Assembly: GCF_901709675.1 (NCBI RefSeq)
Contig: NC_051094.1
Span: forward strand, 12,768,501-12,832,500
DNA length: 64,000 nucleotides
Origin: Syngnathus acus
Lineage: Eukaryota > Chordata > Actinopteri > Syngnathiformes > Syngnathidae
Direction of reading: 5' to 3'
Shown here: positions 11,011-33,663 of the stretch, one piece after another
Position numbering within the stretch: position 1 is the stretch's first letter
Layout: each line of letters opens with the position of its first letter
Translations under genes and position numbers: made by a program
Notes under the pieces: model-generated
Told to the model about the DNA's origin: nothing
Databases searched by the model: none
Seen by the model: only the letters and a program-made list of their open reading frames with translations

Positions 11011-11367
11011 CAGGGGTCACTAATCTTTTTTTAAAGTCAGAGCCCATTTTTGAGTACTGATCAATGCAATGGGCTACCAGGTACACTATTTAAATAACAG
11101 CTGCTCAACTTACCTTGAATTAAATAATAAATAAATATTGTTCATATACGTGAAGACACTGATCATTCTAATGATTTATCACAGCAATGAGGAGAGAAAC
11201 AATTAAGATCAGAATGCAACATTTTTGTTCCATAGCTGCCTTCCATTTTCAAACGATTACTTATTAAAAAATCCAAGGAAATCACAATGTCCTATCACTG
11301 GTGAGCTATTTTCTTTTTCGAACAGGGCGGCAGGTGTCTTATGTAGTCTGTATGTTGGTGACCCCTG
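11011..11367. mobile_element. hAT-like non-autonomous element in the 5' UTR intron of atad1a
   Basis: Starts CAGGGGTCAC and ends GTGACCCCTG, perfect 10-bp inverted ends. No clear 8-bp target duplication remains. The interior shares TTGAGTACTGATCAATGC with the copy at 56769. There is no transposase frame. Confidence 0.75.
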
Positions 11368-11816
11368 CTGCAGCGAGACACATCTTGCATACTGTAAAGC
11401 ATAATGAATGCATTGCGTCTAAAGTAGTATGTATTTATGTATCAAATTGCTTTGGCGAATCCCATAATTTTACGCTTTAGTATCTAGTCCTAAAAAAACA
11501 ATACAATGCATACACAGGATAGTGATTCGTATAATTATAGTACATTGAATTTAATAACAAATTATGAATTAAGTTGACACGTTAATTTCAGATTTATACA
11601 AAAAAAAGCGGTGTTCTACATTTGATCATCGTGGATGATACATTTAGGAATTTTAAAGTCTTGTGCACCACTGGATACACCGTAACCTTGCATCAAAAGC
11701 CGCAGCTAGCAAAGAGCGCTTGTCCGTGATATGCGTCATCGTCGCAAGAGCACGTAAATATAGCTCAATCGTTTCATGCAACGCGGTACACAAAAGTGAA
11801 ACGACGCCAAGCTTAC

Positions 11817-11890
11817 CAAACAAGATTAGATGATGTAAACACACGGGCACCAAGAGTGCATCGCGAATGTAAGTCGGACAGAAACGTGAA
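11817..11890 (-). promoter_or_regulatory. atad1a: probable untranslated first exon and promoter area of atad1a
   Basis: On the minus strand a strong donor (TTGTTTG|GTAAGC) lies at 11816, followed by an intron of about 885 bp ending near 10931, just before the ATG. CpG dinucleotides are locally dense between about 11690 and 11900, unlike the surrounding AT-rich DNA, as expected for a small housekeeping promoter. The 5' end of the exon is a guess. No transcript evidence is available here. Confidence 0.35.
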
Positions 11891-12026
11891 CTTTAACTCG
11901 TTCCGGGCCTTTTTTTGACTCTCACTTTATTGGAACAAAAAGCGGCCACTGGGTGGCAGAAAAAGCACGGATGTTAATGCTCCTCTGGTCAGCACCAAGG
12001 ACAGCGTCCATATACAGTATGGCGTG

Positions 12027-20847
<8,821 letters not shown>

Positions 20848-21000
20848 AGTCAAGTCACATCAAATTTATTTATAAAGCCCTTAATCACAAAAAGTCTCAA
20901 AGGGCTTCACATTCACGCAGTTTATAATGTGTATGACATCCCCTGGTATTAACTCCCAGGAGGGCAAGGAAAAAAACACATCTGGGGGAAAATAAGGAGC
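20848..21000. repeat. dispersed teleost repeat of the 'TTTATTTATAAAGCCC' type
   Basis: CAAATTTATTTATAAAGCCC, then AAAGTCTCAAAGGGCTTCAC, a very common interspersed motif in fish genomes. Element class not assigned. Confidence 0.5.
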
Positions 21001-23894
21001 CTTCAGAAGGCACCACAGATGTGGGAATCTCCTTTCCAGATTTGGTCTAAAAATGTCACAGTACTGACAACCACATTAGTTTTCCTTGCTTTCTTTTAAT
21101 GTCTCTTGAAGCCAGAAAGTTGTCACTTGACATGGCTTTGTTTTGTGTCGTGTCTGCGATCTGCTTTTTTTAATTTTTTTTATTACAAAATGAAACATCT
21201 GAATGAACATCCTCCGAAACAGGTGATTTTGTCAGGGGTTGTAGTACAGGGCAGTATCAGCACATCTAAGCCATCCACATTACAACTCAAAACTATAGAA
21301 TACAGTGAGAAGTGAGAATATGCGAGAAGCAAAAATTGCAGGCTGTCAATTTTCTGGATTTTCTGAGAAAGAGGAAAGATACGATTGGAATGTCTGCTGG
21401 TTTTGGTGGATGTAGTTCAATAGCATTTACCTGAGGGAAGGCGCTAGTAGTGGTTATGAGCAGGATGTCGAGGGTTGGAAAGAATTTTGCCTGCTCTTGT
21501 CTTAGCGCTTGCATTGTGCAAGTCTTCAAGTGATCTTCTCACAGTTCTCATTGTCCGTTGCTGTCGAAATGTTTCCACCTTCTCTTCATCATTAAACGTC
21601 ATTTATTTAACGTCAAATCATAATATGCAGTATTTCTGTTTCAGGAGGCTGACTAAAAAAAGAACAACATGAAGGTCATGTTTTATGATCCGACAATTAG
21701 AATTGGATTTGAACGTTATATCGAATGACTTCTTTTTGAAGAGCATACACGTGAAAATGTAGAGAGAAGGCTTGAAAGCAAACTGTGGCTTTGAGAATTC
21801 TCTCATAAAAATTACACAAATGTCCCCGAGGACCTCTCATTAAAAGGCAACGCATTACCATTCACCCTGACATGAGTTAAATAGTTAAAAGCTATTTATA
21901 CAGTGGAGTTCAATCACAATCCATCTATGAAACTGGTATACTTCCACTTTGTTGTAATGTCAAAACAAGTTTGGAAGTTTTCATTGACATTGTGTTTGAA
22001 TTAATTCATCCTACCTTCAAACAGGCCCCATCATAAAAGCTTTATTAGCTGGCTCGGCAATTCTAACCTGAGTATTATTAAATTGACACCTGGATATGAC
22101 TAAATAAGCTAAAAAAAAATGGAAATAAAAAATAAAATAAAAACAGTTCTGGGATGCAGACTCTGCACCATGGACAGATTGATATATTTGTTCGAAACTG
22201 TCCAAGTGAAGGAGGAAGGCAGATGGCGAATGAGATAGTTGATAATGGAGTAAGGCTGAGGAGGACAAAGGGTCTTGAATGGGATAACACAACTAACCTT
22301 GAAGACAGCAGAGATGTGGTTGTCAATTAGGCATGTCTGCAGCAGGCAAGGAAGTGCAAAAGACGTCTTCAATCTCATCTAACCTAGGCCCAAAACGTAA
22401 GGAGGAGAAAACAAATTGACATATCCTAACGTGTGACTCAGGCGGAATGTGGTGAGTGAGGTGAGGGAGGCAAATGGCTTCATGAATCAAACATTCTTAA
22501 CTCATAAGCTCATTTTCTTTCCACGTTAAAAATTCCACAGAGTTTCCTACAATCATCTGGTTCCTGTTTCAAAGGCTTCAACTGTTAGCCCACAAAAGCC
22601 AAATAAATGCATGGGTCTCTCCCCTGCTCTTTCCAAGCTTTGATAATGCCTCAGGCGTCATGTAGGTTGAGCAACTTGACTTCCCCATTCCGTGTTCATT
22701 TATGTTGAACCGCAGCCAGGAAATACTGTAGATGGCTAACTCGTGGCTTGGACACACTATAAGCACTTTAGATGCTTACTATGCAGAATTCTGATAAGAT
22801 CTCTTGCATGACATACTTTGCAACTGGATGGAGATCAGCCTTTTTCCTAACTTTTTTTTTTTTTTTATCTACAAATAGAGAAAAAAAAGGCCTTTGGTAG
22901 TTCCACTATATTGTTGTGGAAACACTTCTTTTCACAAAAAAATACTCTCCACTTTACTCAGAACATTTGCAGTTGCTTTCCTCATCAGGTCAAAGAGCAG
23001 AGCTTCATCCACAACATTGCTGAGTGCCATTACTGACTCAGTTAGGCCTTCTCCAAAAAGGAACTGTAAAAAGAAAGCCATTCAATCTTATTCTCGGGAA
23101 TACCTAAAGGGGAAGAGGGAAAAAAAAGAGCAACAAGGAAAACGCTATATTTTCTGTGAGTCATGAGGCCTTTTGGGATGGCACAGCATCTTTACAGCTG
23201 AATAAATTATGAGGTGTCTCTCACCAGAGATAGCGCTTTCAAAAAGAATGACTGGAGTGTGCTTGTTTCAGGTCTCCATCAATCAGGTGTACACTCCCTC
23301 TTCACAGGATGCTGGGGGATTTTGGTGTACGGGGGTTGGCTTAGACAGGCACATTGCCAAGACAGGATGAAGATGATGGACATCATTCTATCTCTTGCCT
23401 CATTTGGCAAGAAGGAGAAAGTAGGTTTGCCCTAAAAAAACATGACACTTTCCTCATAGATGTGCCCTCATTTGATGCTCTCTTGGCTTTGAAACGCCAC
23501 TTATGACTTCCTTTTGAGTCAATGAAGGCACAAAGTGGAACCATTTTGGTAAATGGCAGTCCATTCAGAAAAGAAACACGTTCAAAGTTGTCACCATGAC
23601 GACAAATGCACTTTTATGAGATGTATTATGGTTATGGAATGTTATTTGATGTTCATTTCACTTTCAGAAATGAGTTGAGAAACTAATTTTGAATGAATGA
23701 CACATGCTTCATTGTGACTCACCAAGATATATTTTTTAAATAAGTTGGGACATTCTAGTTGATAAATTATCTTATAACACCAACATTCTTTTGGGTTTGG
23801 TCATGTGATGTTTGCAAGCTGACCCGTAATTGGTTGTGTGTCATTCTCAGTCAATAGTAAGAGACACTATGTGTTTTTTAAAGGCACGTATTAT

Positions 23895-24045
23895 GTGAAG
23901 GAAAAATAATGAATTGGTTACCAGCCAATCGCAAGGCACACATAGACAAACAAACATTCAGACCTACAATCAGACCAAAGGACAATTTAGAGTGCCCAAT
24001 TAACCTACCATGCAAGTCTTTCAAATCAAAACACAAACCATGTGA
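23895..24045 (-). mobile_element. Mermaid-type repeat fragment
   Basis: Antisense middle part: GGTTACCAGCCAATCGC, then ACAATTTAGAGTGCCCAAT and TAACCTACCATGC. Strongly diverged downstream. Confidence 0.65.
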
Positions 24046-24764
24046 ATGGGTGAGAGATTGTAAAGTACTTTCGGCACCATTAGGCGTAAAAAAGGACTAT
24101 AAAAGTGCCTTTTACTATTTACTGATTTAAATCTGAAGATCCATCCGCCCCTATATAAGATTTTATGGTAAATTAAGGATTCCTCCATCTATGCATTTTT
24201 ATGCTGCTTTTCCTCATTAAGGTCAACAGTGAGCTGCAGGTTCTCCAATTGACTTTGGATGGGAAGCAACATACACACTGGACTGGTGGGCAATTTGTAT
24301 CCCACTTAGTAACACATGTGTATTTGGAATCTGGGAGGAGGCCGGAATATTGCCCTTGATTGCAAATTGACAAACAATATTAGTAATGTAGAGATGCCTA
24401 CATTCCTGCTGCCGTGATTCAAATTTAAATTGAACTCTAAGGTTGAGCAAGTGCGTTTTGCCAAGTAGACAAATCAGAGAATCAATTTGAGTCAAGAGCA
24501 CCTGGCGCCACAATTGTGCGAGCGTATCAAAGGCTAACCTTCTCGCTCTCATGCAAACAAACCATAAATCACTGCTGATGTAGAGAGGCCACCGCTGGCT
24601 TTATCACAAAGCTCCTATGAGTCAATGCCTTTCACAAAGCCCTTTACCTTTGAATACAAACTTCAGTGTTCTGTTCTATCCATCTATTTAGCACCATATT
24701 TTACACTTCTGAGAATGGGTGTTCAAATCCGGCTTGTTGTTTTTGTTGTTGTAATTTTACGAAA

Positions 24765-24815
24765 CAACCTGCTGGGATACGCTCCAGCATGCCCAAGACA
24801 CTTGTGAGGATAATA
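24765..24815 (+). mobile_element. Mermaid-type repeat 3' fragment
   Basis: Sense-orientation tail: CTGGGATACGCTCCAGCA followed by GAGGATAATAAACTGGAT. Confidence 0.55.
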
Positions 24816-25055
24816 AACTGGATCGGCTTGCAGTGATGACAAATAGTCGATGACGGACAAATGACGAACCAGCAAAATTAAGTGACGTGCCCACTTCCGC
24901 AATCCAGCAACCGACTGTTCAGTTTGTTTTGAAGTAACATGACAAACAATGGTCCCAATCTTAGGAAATTACATTTTATAAACTGCAAGAGGCTTGAAAG
25001 TGGGCCTTTTCTGTCCCTCACTCATATTTGCCCTCACAACACGCACGTACGCATG

Positions 25056-25104
25056 CACACGCACACACACCCACACACACACGCACACACACACACACAC
25101 ACAC
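25056..25104. repeat. (CA)n microsatellite, imperfect
   Basis: CA-rich tract with interspersed CG steps. Confidence 0.9.
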
Positions 25105-27644
25105 ATGCACAGATATCAAGGGCATCAGCGGCTGCGTGCATTTGAGTAGGCAAGCCTGATTATTCGATAGATAAAAGAACACTCATTTGTATTCATCGTT
25201 GTGCGAAGAGGACCAAGTGAGTCTATCGCTCTCAAGCAGAACAGATATTTGCAAATGAGTGCAACTCTTAGGTCAAATCAATATCCTGTCTCCAATATTA
25301 CAGTAGAGTAGTGAGGCAAACGCATTTATAGTCTTAACGACACTTTCCTCTTCAACAACTCAATGACCGACAACAGTGTCAACGCTCCAAACATTGAAGA
25401 AAAACTAATTAACTTGCGTAGAGTATTTCCATGACTATTCTGATATGAGACATCTGTTCACTTTTCATTTTAGTCAACGTACAAATGGTGTCAAACAGAC
25501 ACTATTCGACAAAAAACAGACAACTGGATTGCTATTCCTATCTCCTCCGTAATGTACATAGTATTTGTAAAGTTAGCAATTAAACAATTCCTACATTAGC
25601 GCAACTTATTGCCTTTGCCTTTTTGCATATTTGTCATGAAAAATGTCTGTAAAATGCTTTCAACTTTTATTTATTTTTTCTTTTAACAGACAAGTTGAAA
25701 AAAATGTCAATTGTTTGCTTGTTCAATGTAATGTGAATATTCGATAAATTTGTCTGTGTAGCAAAAACTTCTAAATACAATAGGATTTCATCCAAGGATC
25801 TGAATTTCATCTAATATGTGAAAACAATAAATCATATTGCATGGAGTGCCCCGGTCGAGTACTTAAAAGTTTTTTTTTTTAATAATCTGAAAGTGAATCT
25901 GCTTGATTTTCTACAACATGTCTGTTAAACAACTAAGCGCTATTCCAATTTGTTAACACTATAGCTTCTAATGGCACTTAGTTCTGACCACACTGTATTG
26001 ATTAAACTACTAATCATGGCAGGAAAGTCTGTGAATCCTCATTGAGTATACTGCAACTCTTGACTTGCCTCATGAAAATGATACATGATTATTGTTAATA
26101 TAAAGAGTCAAGAATGCAAACAAACCAACTTGGAACAGAATGGCAGAAAGGAAGACAGTACGGAGAGGGAAATGACGAGCAGATGATCCAAACCATATAA
26201 CGTGAACGCCTTATTTACCATGCTTGTGAATTAGGGAAACCGCGTTGCGTCTTACTGGGCGTTCCGACAGACCGGAGGTATTTTTCATTCCATGCTACCG
26301 GCACACCTGATGATGGGAAATACTTACATAAATATGATATTGCAGGTAAAAGAACATTGTTCAGCAGCACAAGCAACCCACAATACGTACAAAGATAAGT
26401 CTTGCTAACAATTTGTGATATTGGTAGAGACGATGAACTGTATAGACTGGCTGCTCACATGAAATAACAGGCAGAACTTATGAAAGGTATCGGAGACCTT
26501 TTGTTTACTTGTGTGAATAATGTGTGCAGCTGCAAAGGTCCCTTCATTCAGTCATCTCGCTGAGTCATCAACTGCTCGGCACAGACTGTCGGGACAATTC
26601 GAAAAATAGGGTCAAAGTTGGATGTGGCATCCAATTTGCAATGAGTGACAGGACGTGCAGATTTGTATACATATACCGGAACAGTGGATAAATGCATAGT
26701 CATAAATTTGAAATACCTCTAGAACAAGCTGGATGTTAAATCAGAAGTACTTACGTAACTTTGATGCAATGCAATGTAATGGAGGTGCAGATCAAATGTG
26801 TATTTATAGATTCCAGACCAATTAACGTTTTGGATTATCGACTTCCCTTCTTGTCACTTGCTGATTCATCCCAAGTGATGAGAGTCATCAAAGTATTTGT
26901 GGAGGTGGTTTGACCTTGAGATGAGTCAATGTTTCTTTGGGACTTCTCCACAGAGACTGGAAGGACAGAAGGGAACATATTCATTACCTCAGATCATACG
27001 AGTGCTCTCAAACTGACCACATTAGTTATATCTGTACAATTGGATACAATACAAGAAATGAATTATCCCATATACTGTTGTATATTTTATACGGTACTGG
27101 TCATCAGTGGTTCGACCGGGGGGGGAGAACTGAAAATGTTACAACAATAAACGATTTTTTTTTCTTCATCGAGATTAAAAGATCTTTTGGCTTTAGCAAT
27201 GAGATTTGCCACCAAGTATGAGACTCTCAAGGCACTTACGTGTGTTGACAAATCAATTTTGACAGCGTCATTGACTCATTGGAGAGCCCATCACTGCATA
27301 TTGGGCTTCATGAGTGGAAATCTCCTGTCCCTGTAAATCCATATTTCAGGTGGGTCTTCTGGTATTGTCTGTGAAGCGCAACTTTCTTTGTGAAGCGAGG
27401 CTGTCCAGGGGGGTACGGAGGTCGGTAGCCAGGGAGCACGGTTAAGCTGAACAAAATCGTTAAGCACAGCAAAGACTCCAAATTATAAATGTTTTTCCAA
27501 TGACTGCTGTTATAGCATTCTCGCAAATCAGTTTTAAATTCATGAGTTCATTGCTGATCAGCAGCAGGGGCCTGTTCCAGTCTGAAACAAGAAGATAACC
27601 AACAACCTGGATACCGGAGCAACTGGACTTGATAAATAAAACAA

Positions 27645-27770
27645 AACATTCATCCATTCATTCTCAACACTGCTTGGCCTGTTCAGCATCAGGGGGGGTG
27701 CTGAAGCCCATCCCAGCTGACAAGAGGCAAACTACATCCTGAACCGGTCGCCAGCCAGCTGCAGGCATCA
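27645..27770 (-). mobile_element. Mermaid-type repeat fragment
   Basis: Antisense 3' part: ATTCATCCATTCATTCTCAA tail, then GGTGCTGAAGCCCATCCCAG and GGTCGCCAGCCAGC. Confidence 0.65.
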
Positions 27771-30700
27771 TAAAACAAAACAACAACAATAAAACAACTG
27801 CAGAAATATCACAAGGACACCCACATTAGTAGAGAGCAAAGAAACACCACACAGCAGGGCCTGAGCAAATATATCTGACTGTACGTCAGACATCCAAACT
27901 TACCACTGCCTCCAAAAGCAAAATATTGAAAACAACCACTGAACATAGAGTTTCGAAAGCTCTCTAAGAAAAACGTTTGGGTTCAAATGTACCTTTTAAT
28001 TTGGCTTGTTTGATCAAATAACACAAATGTCTGGATATCCTATTACGACCTCATGATATGGTTTGATAGATTCCATTCATCCGTGTTATTAAAGGCCTGG
28101 AGGGCAGCCAATGAACACGTCGTATTGTATGGCAAAGCAGAGCTTGTCTGAGAATTCAATTAGCCTCCTCCATTTTCTCACCACCTTCACATGACCTGCC
28201 TCAGCAGTTTCATGCTGATGGAACAGTGATGCAAAGACATGATATCTTTGAGTTGAACTGCCACTGCAACGTGCACGCTGATTGTTACAAAAAAAAATGT
28301 GAATAAGATAGGTGGTGGATGTTACACCGCTACTTTTACTAGCTCTGCTCAGAGATTGACTTCTATTTAATGGCTGCCCAAAATTAGATTTAATCTCAAG
28401 CGAGACAGAAACGCTGTCACATTTGATTTCTCTTTCTCCAAGCATGTGATGGGGATAGCTAGAATTAGACTTTTTCGATTGCATCTGCAGTAACGCACTC
28501 TCGTTCTCTTTGGCAGTCAGGTTGATATAGCAACGGTAATATTATTGTACCAAGTTGCTGATCATTATTATAATATAATTGCATTCCATCTAGGTCATAA
28601 TGGTAGAGGTGAAAAATAAAATACACTGTACGTTGACAAACATCACTGCATTACACATCATTTACAAAATTAAATGAATTCAATTAAGATTTATGTGACA
28701 ATGTCACTCACAACTGTTTTTCTGTTTGCAATTCTTTTCTTTGTTTGCTTTGTTTGACAACAGACTTGGATGAGGTTGTATTGCTATGTTACTGTGCTAT
28801 TATAAATAATAGCCTTCACAAGCCAGTAATAAAAGGTGCTCAGTTTCCTGCCTTCTTATAGCCTGCTGTCCGGCCTGCTTTCTTATTACACCACACACAA
28901 CAAAATGGGGACAAACACTTCTTGCCATCTTTACAACCAAGATAATTGCTAATAGCTTGACCAGACAGTATATTGGGTTGACATTTGTAGTTTTGACTGA
29001 ACTGTACGTGAAAAATATTGGCTCGATTGTAATGTGTTCAAATATTCAATCCTAATCCCCGTGGTGAACCTCTTGTCCTTTTGGTGGTTAAAATGCAAAA
29101 AGTGACAATTCCTAATTGCTTCTGATGTGTTTTTGTTGTATTGAATGTCCTTTGTACTGTAACAGCAGTAACAAAATACAGAAACTCTTAACAGTCACCA
29201 CAAGGTTAGCTATGCTGAAAATTATATGATTGCTGTATTTTACCTGAGATGATCTCATCAAAGCGATTTGGTAATTATTGTCTTCTACAGAGGTTACTTG
29301 GATGCTGTTCAATGAATGTTGTCTGGCAAAAGCACAACAGATCGTTCGGCCTCACACAAGGGGCCTTTGACAGTGACGCGAACAGCAAAGCGAATAATCC
29401 TTGACACTAAAATTGAACTGCATTTCATTACCGACTCAGGCAGTGCTTCTCCTCCCTCATGCGGGAACACTTCACAGCAACTCGTCTGCCCTTAACATGT
29501 ATTTATGAGCCTGTATCAAACAGTTCATTGTGAGCTTGTCACAGGTTCTGTTTTCGACTTAAAAATTACTCTGTTTTAAATTTAAAGCTTTATGTTGATA
29601 TGTAGACCTCGGGTGAGATGAAGAAGAGTGCCCAGGTTGAGGGTACATGCAGGTAGCAAATAATCTGAAGCATTGCAATGAGCAATGCATTTCCACAAAA
29701 TGCTGTCACTAAAGTCAGGGAGCACAAAGAGAATAGAGCAAAGAAAAGTTTACCTTGATGTAACTTACCATCTATGAGCAATGATGGGAATGTGAAACTA
29801 CAGACAAACCCCAAAGATGCAGGTTTCATAGTTAGGAGCCATGCGAGACAATCTTACGTGATACGTGATGTTGGGGCCTGGAATGGAAAAATAGCATTTG
29901 AATTCAGATAATTGATTTGAGACAGAAAACAAGTCATTAACAAGTCAAAGCTACAGTTATTCCTTCCTGGGTCAGACCACTGACTAAACATTTTGTATTG
30001 AAACCATTGAAGTAATCCACATCAAGTTTTGGAAGACACAATGCTCTATTAGTTGCTTTGAATTATTATATAATGGGATTTATTTGGGGAGGTGATTCAA
30101 CCAATAATAATAATAATAATGATTAAAATAATGCAAATCATCACTGCAATTTTCTAGGTTTCAGGGGCCATATTAGGATAGAAATATTAGGAACACTATC
30201 AAAATGCCAATTTTAAGCACTGAAATAGCAATATTAACTTTTATTTGTACCACGAATAGAAATGTTTTTGTGTAGTACAACTTGGAAATAATATACAGTA
30301 CTGTAGTATATCCGAAAGAAAATCCTCCTCTGGGAAAAAATGAGTACAATAAAAAAGATCAAAGCAGCACACACAATATTTGACTCAGTTGAATAATTTT
30401 TGATGAATTTGTTGAGATCTTAATTGTGATTCTTTGGCTGCATTAATATGTAGTATGTGTCAAAGCGAAGAATAGAGATTGAAACAGATTTAATACATGC
30501 TTTATTCTGTCAATAATACATAGTGATATTCAAAGGAGTGCACTGATAGCTGTACAAGATGATGGAATGTGAGAGTGAGTAGACTTGATATGTGTCTGAG
30601 CAGCTTGTAGATCTTATAATGAGATCTCCAGAGATGTGAGCACACCAGCTCCAAGACACAATTAGCTACAGAGTTGCTTTTACGCCCGATCACGCAATCC

Positions 30701-32230
30701 ACAGAACCAAGGTGATACTGTACAATATGTGCGCACGTGGTAGAGTTTTGCTGCATGTTTGAGCAAAGTAATTAACTGTCTGTACTCAACAATCCACTGA
30801 TTGCTTATCAGCATGTTACATTTCAGGCTTGATTTTGTATTGTATGACTAAATATATCCATGCCAAAATACTGAAGGCAGTCACAGCTTGTGCAGCTTTG
30901 TCTTGGCTCTGTGCACCGTAGCTTGTCAGATCACGTTCTTCTACCACATGGAGCTCCAGGCTGATTTGGAAACTCAGAGGAACCCGCCTCTCAGCAAGGT
31001 CTTTGCACCATTTGTTTGGACTGCAGCTGTCCCACATGGGCATTGTAGCCCAAATGAGGAAGAAACAGCTCCGGAGTAGAAAATAACTGCTGTAAAGCAG
31101 AGAGGTGTGAAGATGCCTTTAGGCTAGGATGAATACAGAATCAGCACTCGTCTGTTCGCTAGGCTTACATCGAAAAGGATAGGCGAAAAAGTTTGTCAGA
31201 AGAAACAGTGAGCTGCCAACATGATGAATGCCTTCTTATGACTTACTAAATATATGGCACCATTAAGATGGTCTGATGAAAACTTGTACTGAAAAGTGCT
31301 GACAAAGTAAAATGGGCATGAGGCCTGTCAGATGTTCAAATGCAGCTTGTCATGGGTTGCTTTATCTCTTAATAGCCATTGACATAGTGAGATAGTATTG
31401 ACATTTATTTTCTTGAAGTCAATCATTTTGTCCAAGTCAAGTAGAGGTGCGTGGACAGAATTCAGTGAAAAACATGTTTGCCCTTCCATAGCATACAATT
31501 TGGTATCAGATTTCATCAATAGTAATTTATAATAGTAATTTGATATTTCAATTGGCTACCATCGATTTTAGAGAAAAAAGTTATGCAGCTAATTATATTG
31601 CAAACAATTTTTTATTGCAAATCTCATGATAAAAGGCACCCCAGAAGCCTCCCCGCTCCCCCGCTAAACCACCTGCACAGAAAATGTTACAAGACAATGA
31701 ATGTTTTTTAAAAATACTCGCACGCTTTCAAGGGAAAAATGGTAACTTTTTAGGAGACAGTATACAATTGTTAGCAATATAATTTAATAAAGATTTTTCC
31801 AACCAGATCAGCTCTTCTTAGATAAGTCACACACGGAAGTGTGACAGCTCTGATGAGGTGCTGAAGTGACAGATGAAACTGTCAGCATTTTCTCTTCAGT
31901 GGGACAAAAATGTCTGGAAAAAATGTCAAATAATAAAAACTCACATGCAAAGTAGATTGTTCAAATCCGAGCAGCAACAATCAACTAAATGACATTACAC
32001 AATCAGAGAGAGGAACACTGTCTACTTTATGTCAAACCAAAAGAATACATTAGCTATAATTGAAGTGAAAACATTTCAGAAGTGCAAAAGGAATATTTTT
32101 TCAAAATGTACTCACAGATAAGCTCGCCATAACAAACTTATATTTATGAGTACTTTGTCTTCTTTTCAGCTTGTGACATTAAATATAAATTATAAAACAT
32201 ATTTCACCATACCTCACAATGTTATCAAAG

Positions 32231-33083
32231 TACCGTTTTTTTCCGTGTATAATGCGCCCCCATGTATAATACGCACCCTAAAAATGGCATGTTGATGCTG
32301 GAAAAAAGCCTGTACCCATGTATAATACGCACCCAATTATTATTATTATTATTTTTTTTTTAAGTCCCAATGATCGTCACACACGCAGGGAGGCAATGGG
32401 TCCCATTTTTATAGTCTTTGGTATGGTCTTAACTAGGCTGGATGTATATTTTTTTGTTGGCGTTGATTTCTCCGACTGCCCATAAAGGCACCACCGCGAT
32501 CAGATGAAAAGAGAGGAAAGTGACGTGCGGACATGTGAAAAAGGCGGCTCTGTATGGGAGAGACGTTGAAGAGGAATAAAAACACCCTTGGAAACCAAAA
32601 CTTGCCCCTCGTGACTCGGAGCCGCAACAAATGTTTCGGATTTGTGTAGGGTACATTGTGACAGCAAACGAGCAGGTGATCGAGCAAGCGTCTGATACGA
32701 GAGCATTGCGTTCGTATGGAGCGTGTTTGAAGTGAACAGCAGAGACGAAAGGAACAAGGCAAAGTGTTGTGAAATAAAATATTACCTGTAATACGCATTT
32801 TGTTATTTGCTGATTGTATTAAACTATCACATTCATTGTCAGTCAAGAAGAGAAGAGGACTATTATCCCTTCTTTGACGAAATGACCAGAGCACAGTACA
32901 AACACACTATTGTCGGTCAGTTTTGTTGTACCATGATTTTCTTAAAAAAAAAAAAAAAAAAAAAAAAAGAAATTTTTTTGAAAAAAATTTAAAAAAAATT
33001 TGTACCCATGTATAATGCGCACCCCAGATTTTAGGACAATAAATTAGTTAAATTTTGCGCATTATACACGGAAAAAAACGGTA
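32231..33083. mobile_element. 853-bp TA-flanked DNA transposon, non-autonomous
   Basis: Starts TACCGTTTTTTTCCGTG and ends with its exact reverse complement; including the TA, the inverted repeat runs a perfect 27 bp. ATGTATAATACGCACCC recurs twice just inside the left end and once, slightly changed, near the right end, all in the same direction. The interior has overlapping ORFs of up to 153 codons on the minus strand and a long poly-A, but nothing I recognise as a transposase. A pogo/Tigger-like or other Tc1/mariner origin is inferred from the TA duplication. Confidence 0.8.
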
Positions 33084-33552
33084 ATTAGAATTTGTGGCCC
33101 ATCTGATCCCCATGAAATGTAGAGAAGCGCCCCAGATTCGTTTTCAACTGTTTGATTCTATTCAGCATTTTGTATACGTACCTTTGTTTGTCAGCACTAC
33201 AAAGTGGATGGGCGTGCTGTGGTCTGAGGCAAAGGACCCTTCTGGCAGCAAATGTAGAGGCCTTATAATTAATTCAAGGCTCTAAAACATGTTTCCTATT
33301 GTTCTTTAGCTACTTATTGTTAACAGGGCACTCAGCAGACTGTATTTAAAGTTTAGATCATTACACAGGTGGAGATTCAGTATCTACTGCTAGAAATTTA
33401 TGAAGAATTTACTCAATATATATTGTATTTACTTTATTTTTCCATCAACGTTATTCAATGTAAAATATCATGCAAATTAACAGTTTCTTTGCATGCTAAA
33501 TACAAAGCTGATGTACTTAATTCATGTAATAGCTATCATTGTTATAGTAATC

Positions 33553-33663
33553 TCCATGCATCCATGCATCCATGCATCCATCCATCCATCCATCCATCCA
33601 TCCATCCATCCATCCATCCATCCATCCATCCATCCATCCATCCATCCATCCATCCATCCATCA
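33553..33663. repeat. (ATCC)n microsatellite
   Basis: About 110 bp of CATC/ATCC units, beginning with GCATCCAT variants. It may be the expanded tail of an old Mermaid-like copy, but no body is recognisable beside it. Confidence 0.95.

Larger units (their letters stand above)
21001..32230. other. intergenic, no recognisable gene
   Basis: Mermaid fragments at 23895, 24765 and 27645, and a CA repeat at 25056. Weak exon-like ORFs occur at about 22925-23066 (minus) and 29590-29829 (minus). None could be joined into a gene. Confidence 0.55.

Noticed and set aside
29590-29829. 79-codon hydrophobic minus-strand ORF
   Set aside because: Could mimic a membrane protein, but a strong donor (ATG|GTAAGT) interrupts it, no matching exons are nearby, and AT-rich DNA often yields hydrophobic frames.
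30816-31079. Overlapping ORFs on both strands near 30.9 kb
   Set aside because: No family recognised and no convincing splice sites; open frames on both strands suggest chance.
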